Assembly: GCF_037975245.1 (NCBI RefSeq)
Contig: NC_092572.1
Coordinates: forward strand, 25,304,989-25,368,988
Source: Apostichopus japonicus
Lineage: Eukaryota; Echinodermata; Holothuroidea; Aspidochirotida; Stichopodidae
DNA: 64,000 nucleotides
Direction of reading: 5' to 3'
Part shown: positions 48,401-58,565 of the stretch, one piece after another
Position numbering within the stretch: position 1 is the first letter of the stretch
Layout of the letters: every line of letters starts with the position of its first letter
Notes under the pieces: generated by a model
Seen by the model: only the letters and a program-made list of their open reading frames with translations
Told to the model about the DNA's origin: nothing
Databases searched by the model: none
Translations under genes and position numbers: made by a program

Positions 48401-51335
48401 TACCATGACAGCTGGTATGTACACTACACTACAGTATTATCATGTTAGCTACACATTACCCTACAGTATTATCATGTTAGCTAGTACACATTACCCTACA
48501 GTATTATCGTTTTAGCTAGTACACATTACACTACCTGGTAAACATATCTGCTGCACTGAAGAAGGCAATATACGGTGAATAAGAACCGTTGACGTTAAGC
48601 CAGTCTATGTCGGCATCTTCCTCAATCAAATGTAAGACACCTGTGTTGCCATTAAAATCACCTGCAGGAGGGGAGGAGAAATATATTAGTCATGACTGTT
48701 GGGAATGGATGCAAGATTGGGTACTCTCATTGAAACAAGATATAAAGTACCCTACATTCAACTCGACAGCATTTTAGGAGCTAAAAATGTCAAGCAGAAA
48801 AGAAGAATAGAAAGAATCAGCATTGATCTTTTTCATTCCATTGTAGTTTCTACAAGGGACTGTACTTTACCGATCCTAGCACGAGGAGTGATTTATCCGT
48901 TATCGCATAGCAAAATACCATGCAAAGTGGTTAAACTGCTGTACAAGTCCAAAGATGTACAGTATAGGCTATAGCATGTCTTTTTTTTTTTCATAGGAAA
49001 CCAAAGTAGTTTACAAGAGCCTTCCAAAGCTGATGTACACAAAATTTGAATACTAAAATATTGCCTGTAGCATGCTAGCATAAGGAATCTTTGAAAGCAT
49101 GAGAGAGCATGGTGGCCAATTGTCTAAGGCGTCAGAGTCGTGATCCAAGGATTGCTGGTTCGATTCATGCCTAGTTCATTACGTTGTGTCCTTGGGCAAG
49201 ATGCTTTATCTCACTTGCCTCTCTCCACCCAGGGGTTAAATGGGTACCTGTGGGGTAACTTGTCATTGGGCACAGTATATAACTGCTGCCGACTGGAAGG
49301 ATTGTCTCTGGGGCAGGTTATCATCAAACAGGGGTAATATAACGTCTGTAAAGCGCTTCGAGACCTATCGCTGGTGTAAAGCGCTATATAAAAAGCAAAT
49401 TATATTATTATTATTACTAGGTACCTCAAAAGTACTACAGTATCATACTAGTTGGAAGATATTTATGCTGAAGTAGTATGGAAGCAAGTATCTGAGAGCA
49501 AGACATATATGAATGAAACCACCGGTTCTGATCGTGGTTGGATATCGGTTGTTGACTAGCAGCTTTGTACTAGGCAGGTTAACTTCCACGCCACTTTGTA
49601 AGAGGATATATAATAGTCCAAGTCATGGGTTACAAGGCCAACAACCATTTGTTGCACTTTACTAAACTAAAAGAAGAAAGATGTTTCTTGCTTGATGTTA
49701 AGCACACCAAGTTTGAAGACATTAATATAAGCCTACAAAACAATAGATCATCGCAATATGTACAGCTCTATGATCTGAATCTGTGAGACAACTTTCATTT
49801 CATTTGCACAGGCCAGTTTCCTTTTACAGCTTAACAGGGAATATTTATCAGGTAAAATTACAAAAAATAGTCACATTGTTACAGAAGTGCAATGATGTAC
49901 ATATAAAGCAGAACTTTCTTTACACAGGAACAGTAGTATTTTACAGGGACAAAATTCAGAGCCTACAAAAACTGCTAACAAAATTTGAGCACTAAATTAT
50001 TTTTTGCTTTAAATACATCTGAGCTTTTCGTGGATGAAATAAATACTGTACTTAAAATACATTCAAACAAAACTGTTATCAAACTGCTTAAATCCACCTA
50101 TGAGCCAATATGTAAGAGAAAGTGTAAGAGTGAGTGGGCCTGACATTGCGATCCTAGCAGAATCTTCTTCAGAGGCTGAATGAAAAGTTAAGAATACTTA
50201 CTTGAACATCCAATCTGATGAGTAGCATTCATCCTCCTTATACAGGGAGACAAGTGTGCAATCTCCTCATAAATCATTTGATACGTTCTCTTGCCTTTTC
50301 CTGAGACTTCTACAGAAGCTGCAGGTTTAAAAGATATCATCATCTGTAAATTACCACAATTTCATTCTTGAAATTCATCACAACATTGCAGATACTTCGT
50401 TCTGCTTCTAGAGGCTACAATACATGTATGTGATCATGAAAATATTGTGAATTATTTAAGCCTTTAGAAACCAGTTTGTAGCTTTGGTAGGTTGTATTCT
50501 CAAAAATCCTGACTTTAATTGAGCTAAAGTCTTACGCTAGGCCATGAATATTTGTTTTTACCAGTCAGGAAATGTTTATATGTTACAGCTGCAGGAGTAC
50601 AAAAGCACCATCTATACAGGAACTGGCAGTCTTTTTTGGTCAAACTTGAGTAACAGAGACAGATAATCAATTCTTCACATAGGTACCTGTAAACTGATGA
50701 AAAACCAGTAAAGGTACAGCCTACCAACCCATGTCTTGTAATGGCAACAAAGAAATTCACCCCAGAAATTTGAAATATATTAATTTGTAACAAACATGAC
50801 AGCAACAACTCCTGACAGTGATACACACTAACACAGCAAAGTCTAGGCTACTGTATGTCAAATTTGCTAGGGCTAGCCTAGGCTTTGTTCGGTTGTTGGG
50901 ATATGTACTCTTTTTTTAGGATTCACAGAAACATTGGTTGAAGAAGAATTCGATGCTATGTGTTCTTAGACCTTTGCATTATACACCCTCATTCGGTAAA
51001 CCAATGTGTTTGTTAGTGTTCGGCCTAGGCCTACTGTAGCTGCGTAACACAGTAGTACACAGTAAGTACTACTAGTACTAGGCCTACAACTTCTTACATA
51101 GGGTTTCTAAAGACAGTACAGTGGGGAGCCTAAGCTTACCATTACCACTGAACCAGTTTTCTGTCAATCATAAATAGGCCTAACAAAAAGCATAATATCT
51201 TGAATCGCATCAAACACAGCAAGATATTGAAAAGAGTGACAATGATTTTTATATCGTACCATAAAGAAAGAACAACAGGATTTTGAAAACAAAATCCCGT
51301 TTTCTTGTTGTGTTCGCGAAACAGGAAGCAGCCAT
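27443..51335 (-). CDS. NCSTN: Nicastrin, gamma-secretase subunit (complete, 16 exons)
   Basis: Minus-strand exons: 51335-51260, 50318-50202, 48661-48535, 47266-47127, 46529-46390, 44988-44847, 42081-41981, 40189-40025, 37827-37591, 35969-35806, 34651-34582, 33819-33730, 32310-32226, 30496-30345, 29345-29121, 27550-27443. All use GT-AG, every phase agrees, and the total is 2139 nt, 712 residues (human about 709). Nicastrin is the large type I glycoprotein of gamma-secretase, matured in the ER and involved in substrate access to presenilin. Seen: signal-like hydrophobic N-terminus (FVFKILLFFLYA), conserved NATHQIGC (about 57-64), CPNDNFG, PLCAMEL, the peptidase-like motif ESYDYSGSSRMVYD (337-350; human has GETFDYIGSSRMVYD), QYSTWTESQW, one membrane helix (about 679-697) and FINARADVLF near the C-terminus. 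Oddities: Ile to Ser inside the DYIGS motif, and a Lys/Glu-rich insert (KKEEKEKKKR) in exon 9. The introns hold numerous minisatellites. Head-to-head with HSPA13. Confidence 0.96.
27585..28320. repeat. 31-bp minisatellite, NCSTN intron 15
   Basis: About 20 copies of a 31-bp unit containing TGTATTGGTATAGAACAACT. In the core, units with AATCTATG and AATATATG alternate, giving a 62-bp higher-order period. The array ends about 35 bp from the exon 16 acceptor at 27550. Confidence 0.9.
28370..28712 (-). mobile_element. tRNA-derived SINE (family 1), copy A
   Basis: Reverse-oriented copy in NCSTN intron 15. In minus sense it has a tRNA-like head (box B-like GGTTCGAGCC), then a core containing GTGTCCTTGGGCAAGG and GCCTCTCTTCACCCAGGTG. 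The same core appears at 38200, 45280 and 49190. The head 5' end and the tail are degraded. Confidence 0.82.
29400..29580. repeat. AT-rich imperfect repeat (ATTATAACAACAAA)
   Basis: Irregular repetition of TATTATAACAACAAA-type words in NCSTN intron 14, directly upstream (minus sense) of exon 15. Confidence 0.75.
29971..30178. repeat. Tandem duplication, 106-bp period
   Basis: CAAACCACTCATTATTTACA and the following approximately 100 bp, ending in AAATTTGGTACAAACTGTC, are present twice at 29971 and 30077 with about 90% identity. Located in NCSTN intron 14. Confidence 0.85.
30690..31790. repeat. ~140-bp minisatellite with an inverted terminal unit, NCSTN intron 13
   Basis: Six to seven units of 133-145 bp, each with CTATCTACTGCAAAAAGCCA, a C-run, CTTCCATACCCTCCTTCATC, TTGAACTAAAGCTAGATCT and a GATATCTTTAAAG segment. 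Unit length varies with the C-run. A partial unit at about 31697-31790 is in the opposite orientation (AGCTTTAGTTCAAGCTAGATG … TGCTTTTTGCAGTAG). Confidence 0.9.
32440..33720. repeat. ~58-bp minisatellite, NCSTN intron 12
   Basis: Roughly 21 degenerate units containing TATATGTGGGTAG, ACACTATGATGTCTACAC and GTTCTATAGCCTACCCAGTA. It nearly fills the intron between exons 12 and 13, leaving about 10 bp at the donor side and about 130 bp at the acceptor side. Confidence 0.92.
34900..35805 (-). repeat. 29-bp minisatellite made of the exon 10 splice-donor junction
   Basis: About 32 copies of a 29-bp unit; in minus sense each reads GAGAATTTAACAATAG followed by GTGAGTATG. The end of exon 10 itself reads AGAGAATATAACAATAG|GTGAGTATG, so exon tail and intronic 5' splice site are together the repeat unit. 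Roughly two thirds of the units keep an intact GTGAGT. It fills most of intron 10. Reading from exon 10 into the intron meets TGA at once. Confidence 0.93.
36114..36175. repeat. Near-perfect hairpin, NCSTN intron 9
   Basis: Two arms of 27 and 28 bases (36114-36140 and 36148-36175) pair perfectly apart from one extra base in the right arm, around the loop AGGCAGT. Each arm contains GTCTGGACAAGACTCTT or its complement. No TIR-element flanks identified. Confidence 0.9.
36560..37260. repeat. ~37-bp minisatellite, NCSTN intron 9, interrupted by a SINE
   Basis: Units such as GAATTCCTGTTGGTATGAGT plus ACTAGGCGAGTACAAG, with AATTCCCCTTGG variants. A few divergent units lie left of the SINE at 36626-36868 and about ten right of it. 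Confidence 0.85.
36626..36868 (-). mobile_element. tRNA-derived SINE (family 2), copy 2
   Basis: Minus orientation. Box A TAGCTCAGTGGTTAA and box B GGTTCGAGTC are well preserved at the right end; a (TACA)n-type tail lies at the left. Flanked by CAAGTA at 36620-36625 and 36869-36874. It is about 80% identical by eye to the copy at 21643-21874. Confidence 0.87.
37984..38355 (-). mobile_element. tRNA-derived SINE (family 1), copy B
   Basis: Minus orientation in NCSTN intron 8. The tRNA-like head (GTGGTCAAATGGTTAAAGCA … CAGGTTCGAGTCC) is followed by the shared core TTGTGTCCTTGGGCAAGG. The left end (GGCCTAGGCCTTGTACAAG) is diverged from copy C. Confidence 0.85.
38690..39960. repeat. ~115-bp minisatellite, NCSTN intron 8
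   Basis: About ten divergent units containing CACTGTTTGCTATATCA, GACAATTACTGTTTGTTAAG, TATATCTTTACTTGATAT and AACAGCAAATTCAAACAAAT. The array reaches to within about 70 bp of the exon 8 donor. Confidence 0.88.
40200..40640. repeat. ~115-bp tandem repeat, NCSTN intron 7
   Basis: Four degenerate units with TTGGTCACTC, CACACCCAC, GGGTATCAAAACATAAAAAT, AGCCATCAAACTGAAAAA and GACATCTT. They start just inside the acceptor of exon 8. Confidence 0.82.
42360..42573. repeat. 19-bp minisatellite, left part, NCSTN intron 6
   Basis: Units ACACATACAGTTACCCTAT, about 11 copies. The same array continues at 44270-44690 on the other side of a 1.7-kb insertion. Confidence 0.92.
42574..44269. mobile_element. 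1.7-kb non-autonomous hAT-like element inside a minisatellite
   Basis: Ends TAGGCTTGCACGGT and (reverse complement) TAAGCTTGCACGGT form 14-bp TIRs with one mismatch. ATACAGTT occurs on both sides (42566-42573 and 44270-44277), an 8-bp duplication as expected for hAT, though the host array also repeats this word. Subterminal AACCGG/CCGAAA words occur near both ends. Three direct repeats of about 75 bp (GAGTTTAACAACTAAGATGC…CAATCAC plus a G-run) lie at 43170-43345. No transposase frame. Confidence 0.82.
44270..44690. repeat. 19-bp minisatellite, right part, NCSTN intron 6
   Basis: About 20 units of the ACACATACAGTTACCCTAT family with shorter variants (CAGTACCC, ATAGTTGCCC). Confidence 0.92.
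44692..44850 (-). repeat. 53-bp triplication containing the exon 6 splice donor
   Basis: In minus sense the exon 6 donor region (ATAA|GTAAGCCTTTACTGTGTAC) is followed by two further copies of the unit at exact 53-bp spacing, each starting TTAGTAAGCCTT. All three keep GTAAGC. Confidence 0.88.
45004..45393 (-). mobile_element. tRNA-derived SINE (family 1), copy C, with LINE-like tail
   Basis: Minus orientation in NCSTN intron 5. Head GGGCGTTGTGGTCAAGTGGTTA with box B GGTTCGAGCC, core TTGTGTCCTTGGGCTAGG, and at the left end a 3' tail GCGCTATATAAGAACTG followed by ATT repeats. The tail resembles that of the truncated LINE at 10125-11190. Confidence 0.87.
47948..48534. repeat. ~36-bp minisatellite abutting the exon 3 splice donor, NCSTN intron 3
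   Basis: About 16 units containing GTGTTAGCTAGTACACATTA and CACTACAGTATTATC. The array starts at the first base of the intron: in minus sense the donor GTAGTGTAATGTGTACTAGC is itself the first repeat unit. Confidence 0.9.
49105..49422 (+). mobile_element. tRNA-derived SINE (family 1-related), forward copy
   Basis: Plus orientation in NCSTN intron 2. tRNA-like head (ATGGTGGCCAATTGTCTAAG … GCTGGTTCGATTC), core GTTGTGTCCTTGGGCAAGAT…CTCTCTCCACCCAGG, and 3' end AAAGCGCTATATAAAAAGC plus (ATT)n. The tail matches the GCGCTATA…ATT pattern of the LINE 3' end at 10.1 kb. Confidence 0.88.
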
Positions 51336-53001
51336 TTTATCGATAGTGACTCAAATAATAAATATAGGCGTACCATAGAAATGGAGGTCGGACTCAAACT
51401 TCAGTAGAACAGTAATTTTTTGTTTCAAATCTAATAACATTGATTGTTTTCATTTTCAATGGAGGATATTTCTAAGTGTATTTTTTTCATTAAACCTTGT
51501 AAGGGTTATATTTTTATTATAAATAAGTCTAATTCCTTCTTTGCATAAAAACGTTTTTCGATGAGAAAGAACCTACCCGGCAAATGTTTATCGTAATTGA
51601 GGTGTATGATAACTAAAAGTGTTACTCTGGTTAGTGTTGAGAGAGTGTAACACTTTCTCGTCATCGATCTGTGTGGGTGAAGCTGAATACGTAGGTATTC
51701 ACCCCCCCCCCTGTCAGGGGGTAGGAGTCGGGGGACACTGGGAGAACGTGTATTACCCCCCCCCCTCCCCACACACACTTTTTCCAAAATAGCAAGTGTG
51801 CCCTACTTGCAAATAAAATGTGCCTGTTTGATAGAGAACTGTCTTTTTTTTATATCAATTAAGCCTTTGTTAATTTTAATGTTTTATTTTAATTATTTAT
51901 TTTTAGTCTGTACACGGCTAAGGATTTAACCGAGGTTGCTAAAGACTTTTGTTCAATGAATGAACACAGGAAAATTTTTTGGGAAAGTTCTAAATTATGA
52001 ATGGACAGAAGTACAGATGTAGGAGTCACGTGCATCATATATTGATAGCATGGTAAAGCGATATCATACTAATTCACATCATATTTATGTAAGTGATATG
52101 GCAACTGTGTATCGGTTTATATCATAACGAGTGGTGCCCCTCTGATGTTGTGCCCCCCCCCCCATCCACTTTTTGGAAGCTTCCTATCCCCCTGCCCTGC
52201 TCTTATCTCCCCCCCCCCCGATTGGAAGCTAGAAAAAAAAGTAATTAATTGGTCATATTGACGCCAGTGGCCGAGGAAAGGTTGGGAAGACGGAAGAGAA
52301 AGAGATGCATGAAACGGAGATGCATGAAAAGTGTTAGGAAGCTAATTAGGGACTCCGAACAAGGGGGTAGGTATGAAGGGTTGTCTGTACTGGTTTGATG
52401 ACGTAATTGTCGCATGAGCCTCACCTGACAATAATATCGTCAATAATGGATAAACCCATAACCACCCATTCACCACGATCTTAGATAGGTCCTCCCATAT
52501 TTTTTTATTTCGTCTTGCACGAAATACTTTGTTAAAGTTAAACAAAAATTATCCCATGCACTGAAGCTAGTCATGGTAGTAAGATTTTGTTTTTCGATCG
52601 AAATGAGATGTAAAGAAACCATAGAAATTGATAAGGATTTCTATGATAGAAACACACTGATGATTACACGCTAGGTTAATGACTTTCAAAATATAACAAT
52701 GATAATTACTACACTCTGTTAATTGGTGAATCATATCTTTGGTAGGTATTGGACTACGTCCGGGCTCATTTTTTAAAGCTTCCGTAATATATTCTGGCCA
52801 AAGAACTAAAAAGGGGAGACTGACGTCATTTACCCGCCTCCATTTCTATGATTCTGGCAGACTAGCAACAAAATTCCTCATTCTGGTCAGGTTTAGTACA
52901 CGTTCAATTACAATACCAACATATGTTAACTCTTCCGACACCAATTTACGAAGGAGGGAAGATCTTAGATTTTGACAATAGTCGCTTCTAGTCGTACCAC
53001 A
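51336..53001. promoter_or_regulatory. Shared intergenic/promoter region of NCSTN and HSPA13
   Basis: The two start codons diverge across 1.67 kb, so both promoters and 5' UTRs must lie here. No TATA box or named element can be assigned confidently. C-runs occur at 51700-51770 and 52150-52220. Confidence 0.55.
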
Positions 53002-56000
53002 ATGAGTACAGCGGTAACAGTTCTTGGTAAGTGAAAATAATTTTCCATTTATTAAGGATATTGTGTCCTTATTATAGCCCTAGGATAGATCTCAATCACT
53101 TACTTGTCGTAACCTTCTCCAAGTTCCGCATTTTTATTGACGAAATTACATGGGTATCAGTTCCACGATATACCATGTGCCGCACTGTTTGTAACTGTAG
53201 GTTGACTTAGCCTAGAGGCTACGGCTAAGTTAGGTCTAGCCAAAATTGCATATCACACTGACGTACAGTTATAGTACGTAACCCAGTATGGCAAGTAGGA
53301 ACTTCTTAATCACGAACAATAAAAACATATTTTGTCCTTTATTCTGTTTAACTGGAAAAAGGGGATTCACATCCCACAAACAGTTTTAGTAGAGCTCCTT
53401 GTGTAATCCCCTCAACCATTTATCATGTTTTAAGTCTCTTGGTGAACACATCACTGCAAGTTCTTTGAACATTGTTGGTTGAAATAAAGTTGAATTGAAT
53501 CAAATACTCAAGGACACTCACAGTAATGCCATACAGTAAATTATGCCTTTAATTACAGTACTATAAATATTAGTAGGCCTACACTACAGTACAACTTCTG
53601 TAGGCAGCATAATATTTATTAATACAGTACATATTCTAGCAGCACTGTCAAATATATGGTTAAATATGACATAAACGTAATTAAAGGGTGTGAAGACTTG
53701 CCCACAAAGAAATGTCTCATGCCGGTAATCTGACCTAGTTTCGAATGAGGTGTAACAGAAGTGTAAGACACCACCATCGATTCCAGAAAATACACACACA
53801 GCTTGCTACCGTCGGTAATTAGACACTATTGTACAGTCAATACACACAGCTACAGTCAATACACACAACACAGTGTACATAGCAGCGTGGACATCTCAGG
53901 TCTAGATAAAAGACTATCAGGTTTCATTACTGTCTGCATTTTGTAGCGACAAGAAGAAAACTTCACTTGCAAGCAATGGATAGTTAACTTTTTCAGATGT
54001 CGGCACGCGGTTTGGGGTTAGTCTTCAATGCCTTTAACTTTAACACCAAACAATATTAATCATATCAATTTTCTTCTACCATGAAGGTTTGTCTGTACTT
54101 GCCTTGCTGTTGGCTGGTTACCTGGGTCAGCAATACTTACCTCCTCCAAAGCCCAGAATTGTTGGGATCGATCTGGGTACTACTTACTCATGTGTCGCTG
54201 TTTATCATGCCATCACAGGAGATATAGAGGTATAGATTCAGCCAGAAAACTCACTCATAAATATTTATAGAAGTCTTACTATAATATTGTCTCTAATTCC
54301 GTGTCATTACAAATTCATGATTAAAAAGATATGGACTGTCTGGATAAATAGCGAATGAGAAAGATGAATATAGCTTATAAATCTTCTATAAAAATATTAC
54401 ACTGTCTTTGCACTTGCATTTTATCATAAGATCATTAGAATGACTCATAGGGCCTGTTCTTCATAGTTTTTGTTAAACTGCTTTTGGAGGAGTGGAAAGT
54501 GACATTTACATCAACAGGTTTATACCAGGAATAGTAAAGGGGCTCAGGTTTATGTCAGAAATAAAGTCCTACAAAAATATTAATAGTGAGATTTCAAATA
54601 TTTTTAGGAAACTTTGTATCCCCCCTCACCTCCATCTTTCTCTCTCTCCCTTTGCAAATTGGAGATCTCAATTCATCATTCAGTATCTGCTGACCATGTG
54701 GGGTCATTTTCAGTTGAGTCGTGGACAGCTATGTCTCAACTGTATAATGCGAGCAAATCTAAGAAATATGTCTGCCTTTTATTTATAAATAGGTCATTCC
54801 TGCTGAAAAGAACCACAAAACCATCCCAAGCATGGTAGCATTTACCCCAGAGGGGTACAGAGTGGGGCGTGCAGCTCTCAGTCATGTTGAAGAGATGCCA
54901 GAGAGTACCATCTTCGACGCCAAACGGTTCATCGGGAAGACTTTCACCGAAGAGGAGCTCGCTGCAGAAATTGAAAGATACCAGTTTAAGGTACGACAGT
55001 GAATGGTATGATCAATTAAATCTACTGTGGTACAAAATTTCATTTAAATTGGCAACGGTATGACTTACAATGCCAGCAAATCAATGTAAATTGGCAACAA
55101 CCTCATGGTAAGTTCTCGACACCTGTAACACCTTCGTATTGCTGCAACCACCTAGGACACATCTTTTACAAAAATGAAGAAAATTGTTCTTTTGGACATC
55201 TGTTTGTTACTCTTCAAAATTAATGCGTACATGATCCCTAATACACTAGTATGCAGAGCGAAGATAGCAAAGTGTTAACTCTTTTGATGGCTTCATAAAG
55301 AGCCTGCTTGCAATTTTTCTACTGCTTGCTGATGAGGTCATATTTAAAGATTGCTCCTAATTTCATTGTCTTTTGTAGACTTTTGTGAGGAATGGCAAAG
55401 TCAGATATCAAATTGTCCAGATATATTCCAGAGATATTCATCTTAGGTACCACTGTACATGCTCTTTTATATTTGCAAATACCAGTAGGGAAATGACTGC
55501 TTCATCATCCACAATGTTAACCTTCATTCAGTAAGGCTTTTCTATAAAATAAAAAAATCCCATTTCTGACTGTTCCTACATTATTCGAGGGAAGATTTTT
55601 CAATTTTGTGGAAAGTAGGCTGTGCTTGCATCTCACACAATATTTACAGGCTGGTCTTACTTTTCACAACAGGAGAAAAAAAATCGGACTTAACGGTTGA
55701 CATTAATATGGACTTAAATGATTCATTCGCTCGAGTAATATGTGTCTGTGACTCTTCAAATAGATTGTCAACCATGATGGAAAGGCTCTCTTTGAAGTCG
55801 GTACAGGACCCTCAAAGAAAATAGTTTCACCCGAAGATGTCGGTGCTACGATACTGAAGACACTCAGAAAAGCGTCTGAAGACTTCCTGGAGGTTCCTGT
55901 CAATAAAGTAGTAATGGCCGTACCGGCAGAATTCGACATGGATCAACGGAATGCTACACGCAAAGCTGCAGCCCTGGCAGGTGAGGGAAAAGAAAGCTCT

Positions 56001-58565
56001 CTTTCCTAAATATGAAATAAAAATTAATTATACCCAGTCCCTCTCATACTTCACGAATGAGAAGAGAAGTAGTCAATTTCAAGATCTAAAGATAATGTCA
56101 CTACGAGTATCATGTTACATGTTACAGGGATGTGCCCACACTGGGCGGCACTGTCTTAAAAATCGTGAATCCCGTCCAGCACTATTTTCATCTAAGATCC
56201 TGACGTTCCTGACAATATATTTCACAAAAATATTTAAAAATGTAAATTGTTAGCAAAACTAGTGTATGTGCTTAAAAAGCTACAAAAGTGCCAGCATTTG
56301 GGGGAGACCTCCCCCCCTTAAACCCCTCCCCCAGGACGGCAATCAGTATACCCGGCACTCAGGAAATCCTGGGCACATCCCTGATGTTATCTCAAACAAG
56401 TCGACGTGACTTTCTGATTATCTTCCCTCTAAGTACTGTATCTGACGCTTCCTCTCCCCTGTGATTTGCTCGTCTAACTTTTCTGATTTTGAACACGAAA
56501 TGGAACATTTGTCAGTAGTAATTTCTTGTCTTTCAACCGTTCTCATGTAGCAAAACTTATTTCAATTTCATTTTTTTTTTTTTTTGTGTATGTACCCTTG
56601 AAAACTGTCAGTAGACCCCTCTCTTAAGGCCACGGCAAATTGTCCTCCTTTCTGCTGATAAATATTGAGACCATACTAAGTAATTACGATCACTCATTTC
56701 TAATCACTTTCCCCTCGAGCAGTCGGTGTAGCGTACCGCAGAAATATTCACACTGTTTTCTCGTCTCAAACACTGACAGGTTTTGAGGTCATGCGGGTCA
56801 TCAACGAACCGACCGCCGCCGCGATGGCCTACGGTCTTCACAAACGAGACGACGTCGAGAATATCGTGGTGGTGGACTTTGGAGGTGGTACCCTGGATGT
56901 ATCTCTGTTGAATGTTCAGGGGGGCATGTTCCAGACTTTTGCGATAGCAGGTTCGTGACGCAACTCTGACGTTAGCTAAAAGATTCATGATTTCAGTCGA
57001 GATCGAGGGTATCAAGTTTACAGAACGTGCGCAAGTATGGCTGTATCAGGCAGACAAATAATGTGTGTCATATTTACCAGTGAGGGATACTTTAAAAAAT
57101 TTGAAGAAAAGTATTTGTCAGGCAGGGTCCATCAACTCTACTTATCTACTGCTTCATTAACATTAGAATTAAATAACTTTCATAAACAACTGATCAAGCC
57201 TGTGAAATAACTAATTGACCATTTATGAAAACACCTCGTATTGTCTCTATTGCAATACCTTTCCAACAATGCAGAGGTTCCTATTGCCAAAAGTGACTGG
57301 ATGTTGAGTAATTATTATTTATATTTGTAAATAATTTTCCCTTTGATAATGATTCTATGGGCCTTGTAAGATAAGGGTAAAAGTCAAGTTTCCTCTCTAG
57401 GGGTATCAAAGACACACATAGTACAAGCCACTGCACTGAGTGTGCATTTAGTGTGCTGACTCTACAGATCACATGACAGATCACAAGCACAACCTACTTG
57501 CTATAGACTATATACAATGGCATTCTCTAAGTGAAGCCGAGGGGGCCAAACTGTGTTTGGTGGGCAGAATCTTGTGTAGCCCATTCTGTCTGCACTGCGT
57601 ATGGACAGCGTGGATTCCAGGTACAACAAATCCCAGGAAGGGGTCTCAGGATTAATTCCTGGGAAGCTCTTGCTACTTAGTACTTTCGTGAGACATTTTC
57701 TGGCCTTTCTTGGACCCAAATATTTACCAATATTTTATGGTAAATTAATAAACTTTTAGCTCAAGTCTTCAAAGAAAAAGCACTTCCTTCCACTCTTAAT
57801 GGAGGGTACTTTTGCCCAACTTTCCCGTGCTATGAACTTAAGTGAAAGGTCGGTGGGGGGGGGAGTGCGATCCCCCCCCCCAATTTCCCACGTGCTGCAG
57901 GCATCCTTGTTTTGAAATGAAAGAATGCAATAGCTTTGGTGAAAAGAAATTGTAGACAGTATTCAGTTACTAAATGCGGTTTGTCGAGTTGTTATATCTT
58001 CTCTCCGGTTTCTTTTATGTTAGGTAACAACCATTTGGGTGGACAAGATCTCAACCATCGGCTAATGCTGTATTTACAAGATCTCTTGGAACGAAAGTCG
58101 GAGAAGAAGCTGAGACAACCAGACGACATCCAGCGTCTACGCTTAGCCGTGGAAGAAGTCAAGCTAGAACTCACCAGCAACAATAGCACCAGCCTTTCTC
58201 TACGTTTACCTTCTTTACAGCAAGAAAACTTTAAGCTTAACATCACCAGGAAAAAATTTGAGGAGCTAAACAAGGACATCTTCAGGAAAGTTTTAGAACC
58301 GATTCAAATCGTGTTAGACGAGTCGGAGATGCAAGCATCAGACATCGACGAGATCATCCTGGTAGGGGGTTCCACCAGGATCCCAAAAGTCAGAGAAATC
58401 ATAGGGGATTTCTTCGGCAAAGTTCCGAACATCGAGGTAGACCCCGAGCTTGCCGTTGCGTATGGTGTGGCGTTGCAGGCTGGTATAATAGGAGGCATGT
58501 GGCCGCTGAAGGTCAGCGCTATCGAGGTAAACAGTCGTAGACTGCGCAAGATACAAGTCACTTGA
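53002..58565 (+). CDS. HSPA13: HSPA13 (Stch), ER-associated Hsp70-like ATPase
   Basis: Exons 53002-53026, 54087-54229, 54793-54990, 55764-55980, 56780-56950, 58024-58565; phases agree, 1296 nt, 431 residues. HSPA13 is a microsomal Hsp70-family member with an ATPase domain but no peptide-binding domain. Seen: N-terminal hydrophobic anchor ([13 protein letters not shown], 9-21) followed by QQYLPPPKP as in vertebrates, phosphate-1 loop GIDLGTTYS (35-43), [32 protein letters not shown] (200-216), phosphate-2 [12 protein letters not shown] (227-238), adenosine motif VGGSTRIPK (365-373) and C-terminal [10 protein letters not shown]. The protein ends after the ATPase fold, as expected. It is about 40 residues shorter than the human protein (471) because the variable acidic loop in the last exon is absent. 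The exon 5 donor GTTCGT is weak but required by phase. A 259-bp TIR element lies in intron 4. Confidence 0.96.
56125..56383. mobile_element. 259-bp TIR element in HSPA13 intron 4
   Basis: TIRs CAGGGATGTGCCCA at both ends (inverted), hAT-like. ATGTTA precedes and follows the element, but the full 8-bp flanks do not match, so the duplication is either 6 bp or eroded. Interior has C-runs and no frame. Confidence 0.75.

Noticed and set aside
54492-54788. 98-codon plus-strand ORF
   Set aside because: Lies in HSPA13 intron 2 and ends at the exon 3 acceptor region in a different frame.
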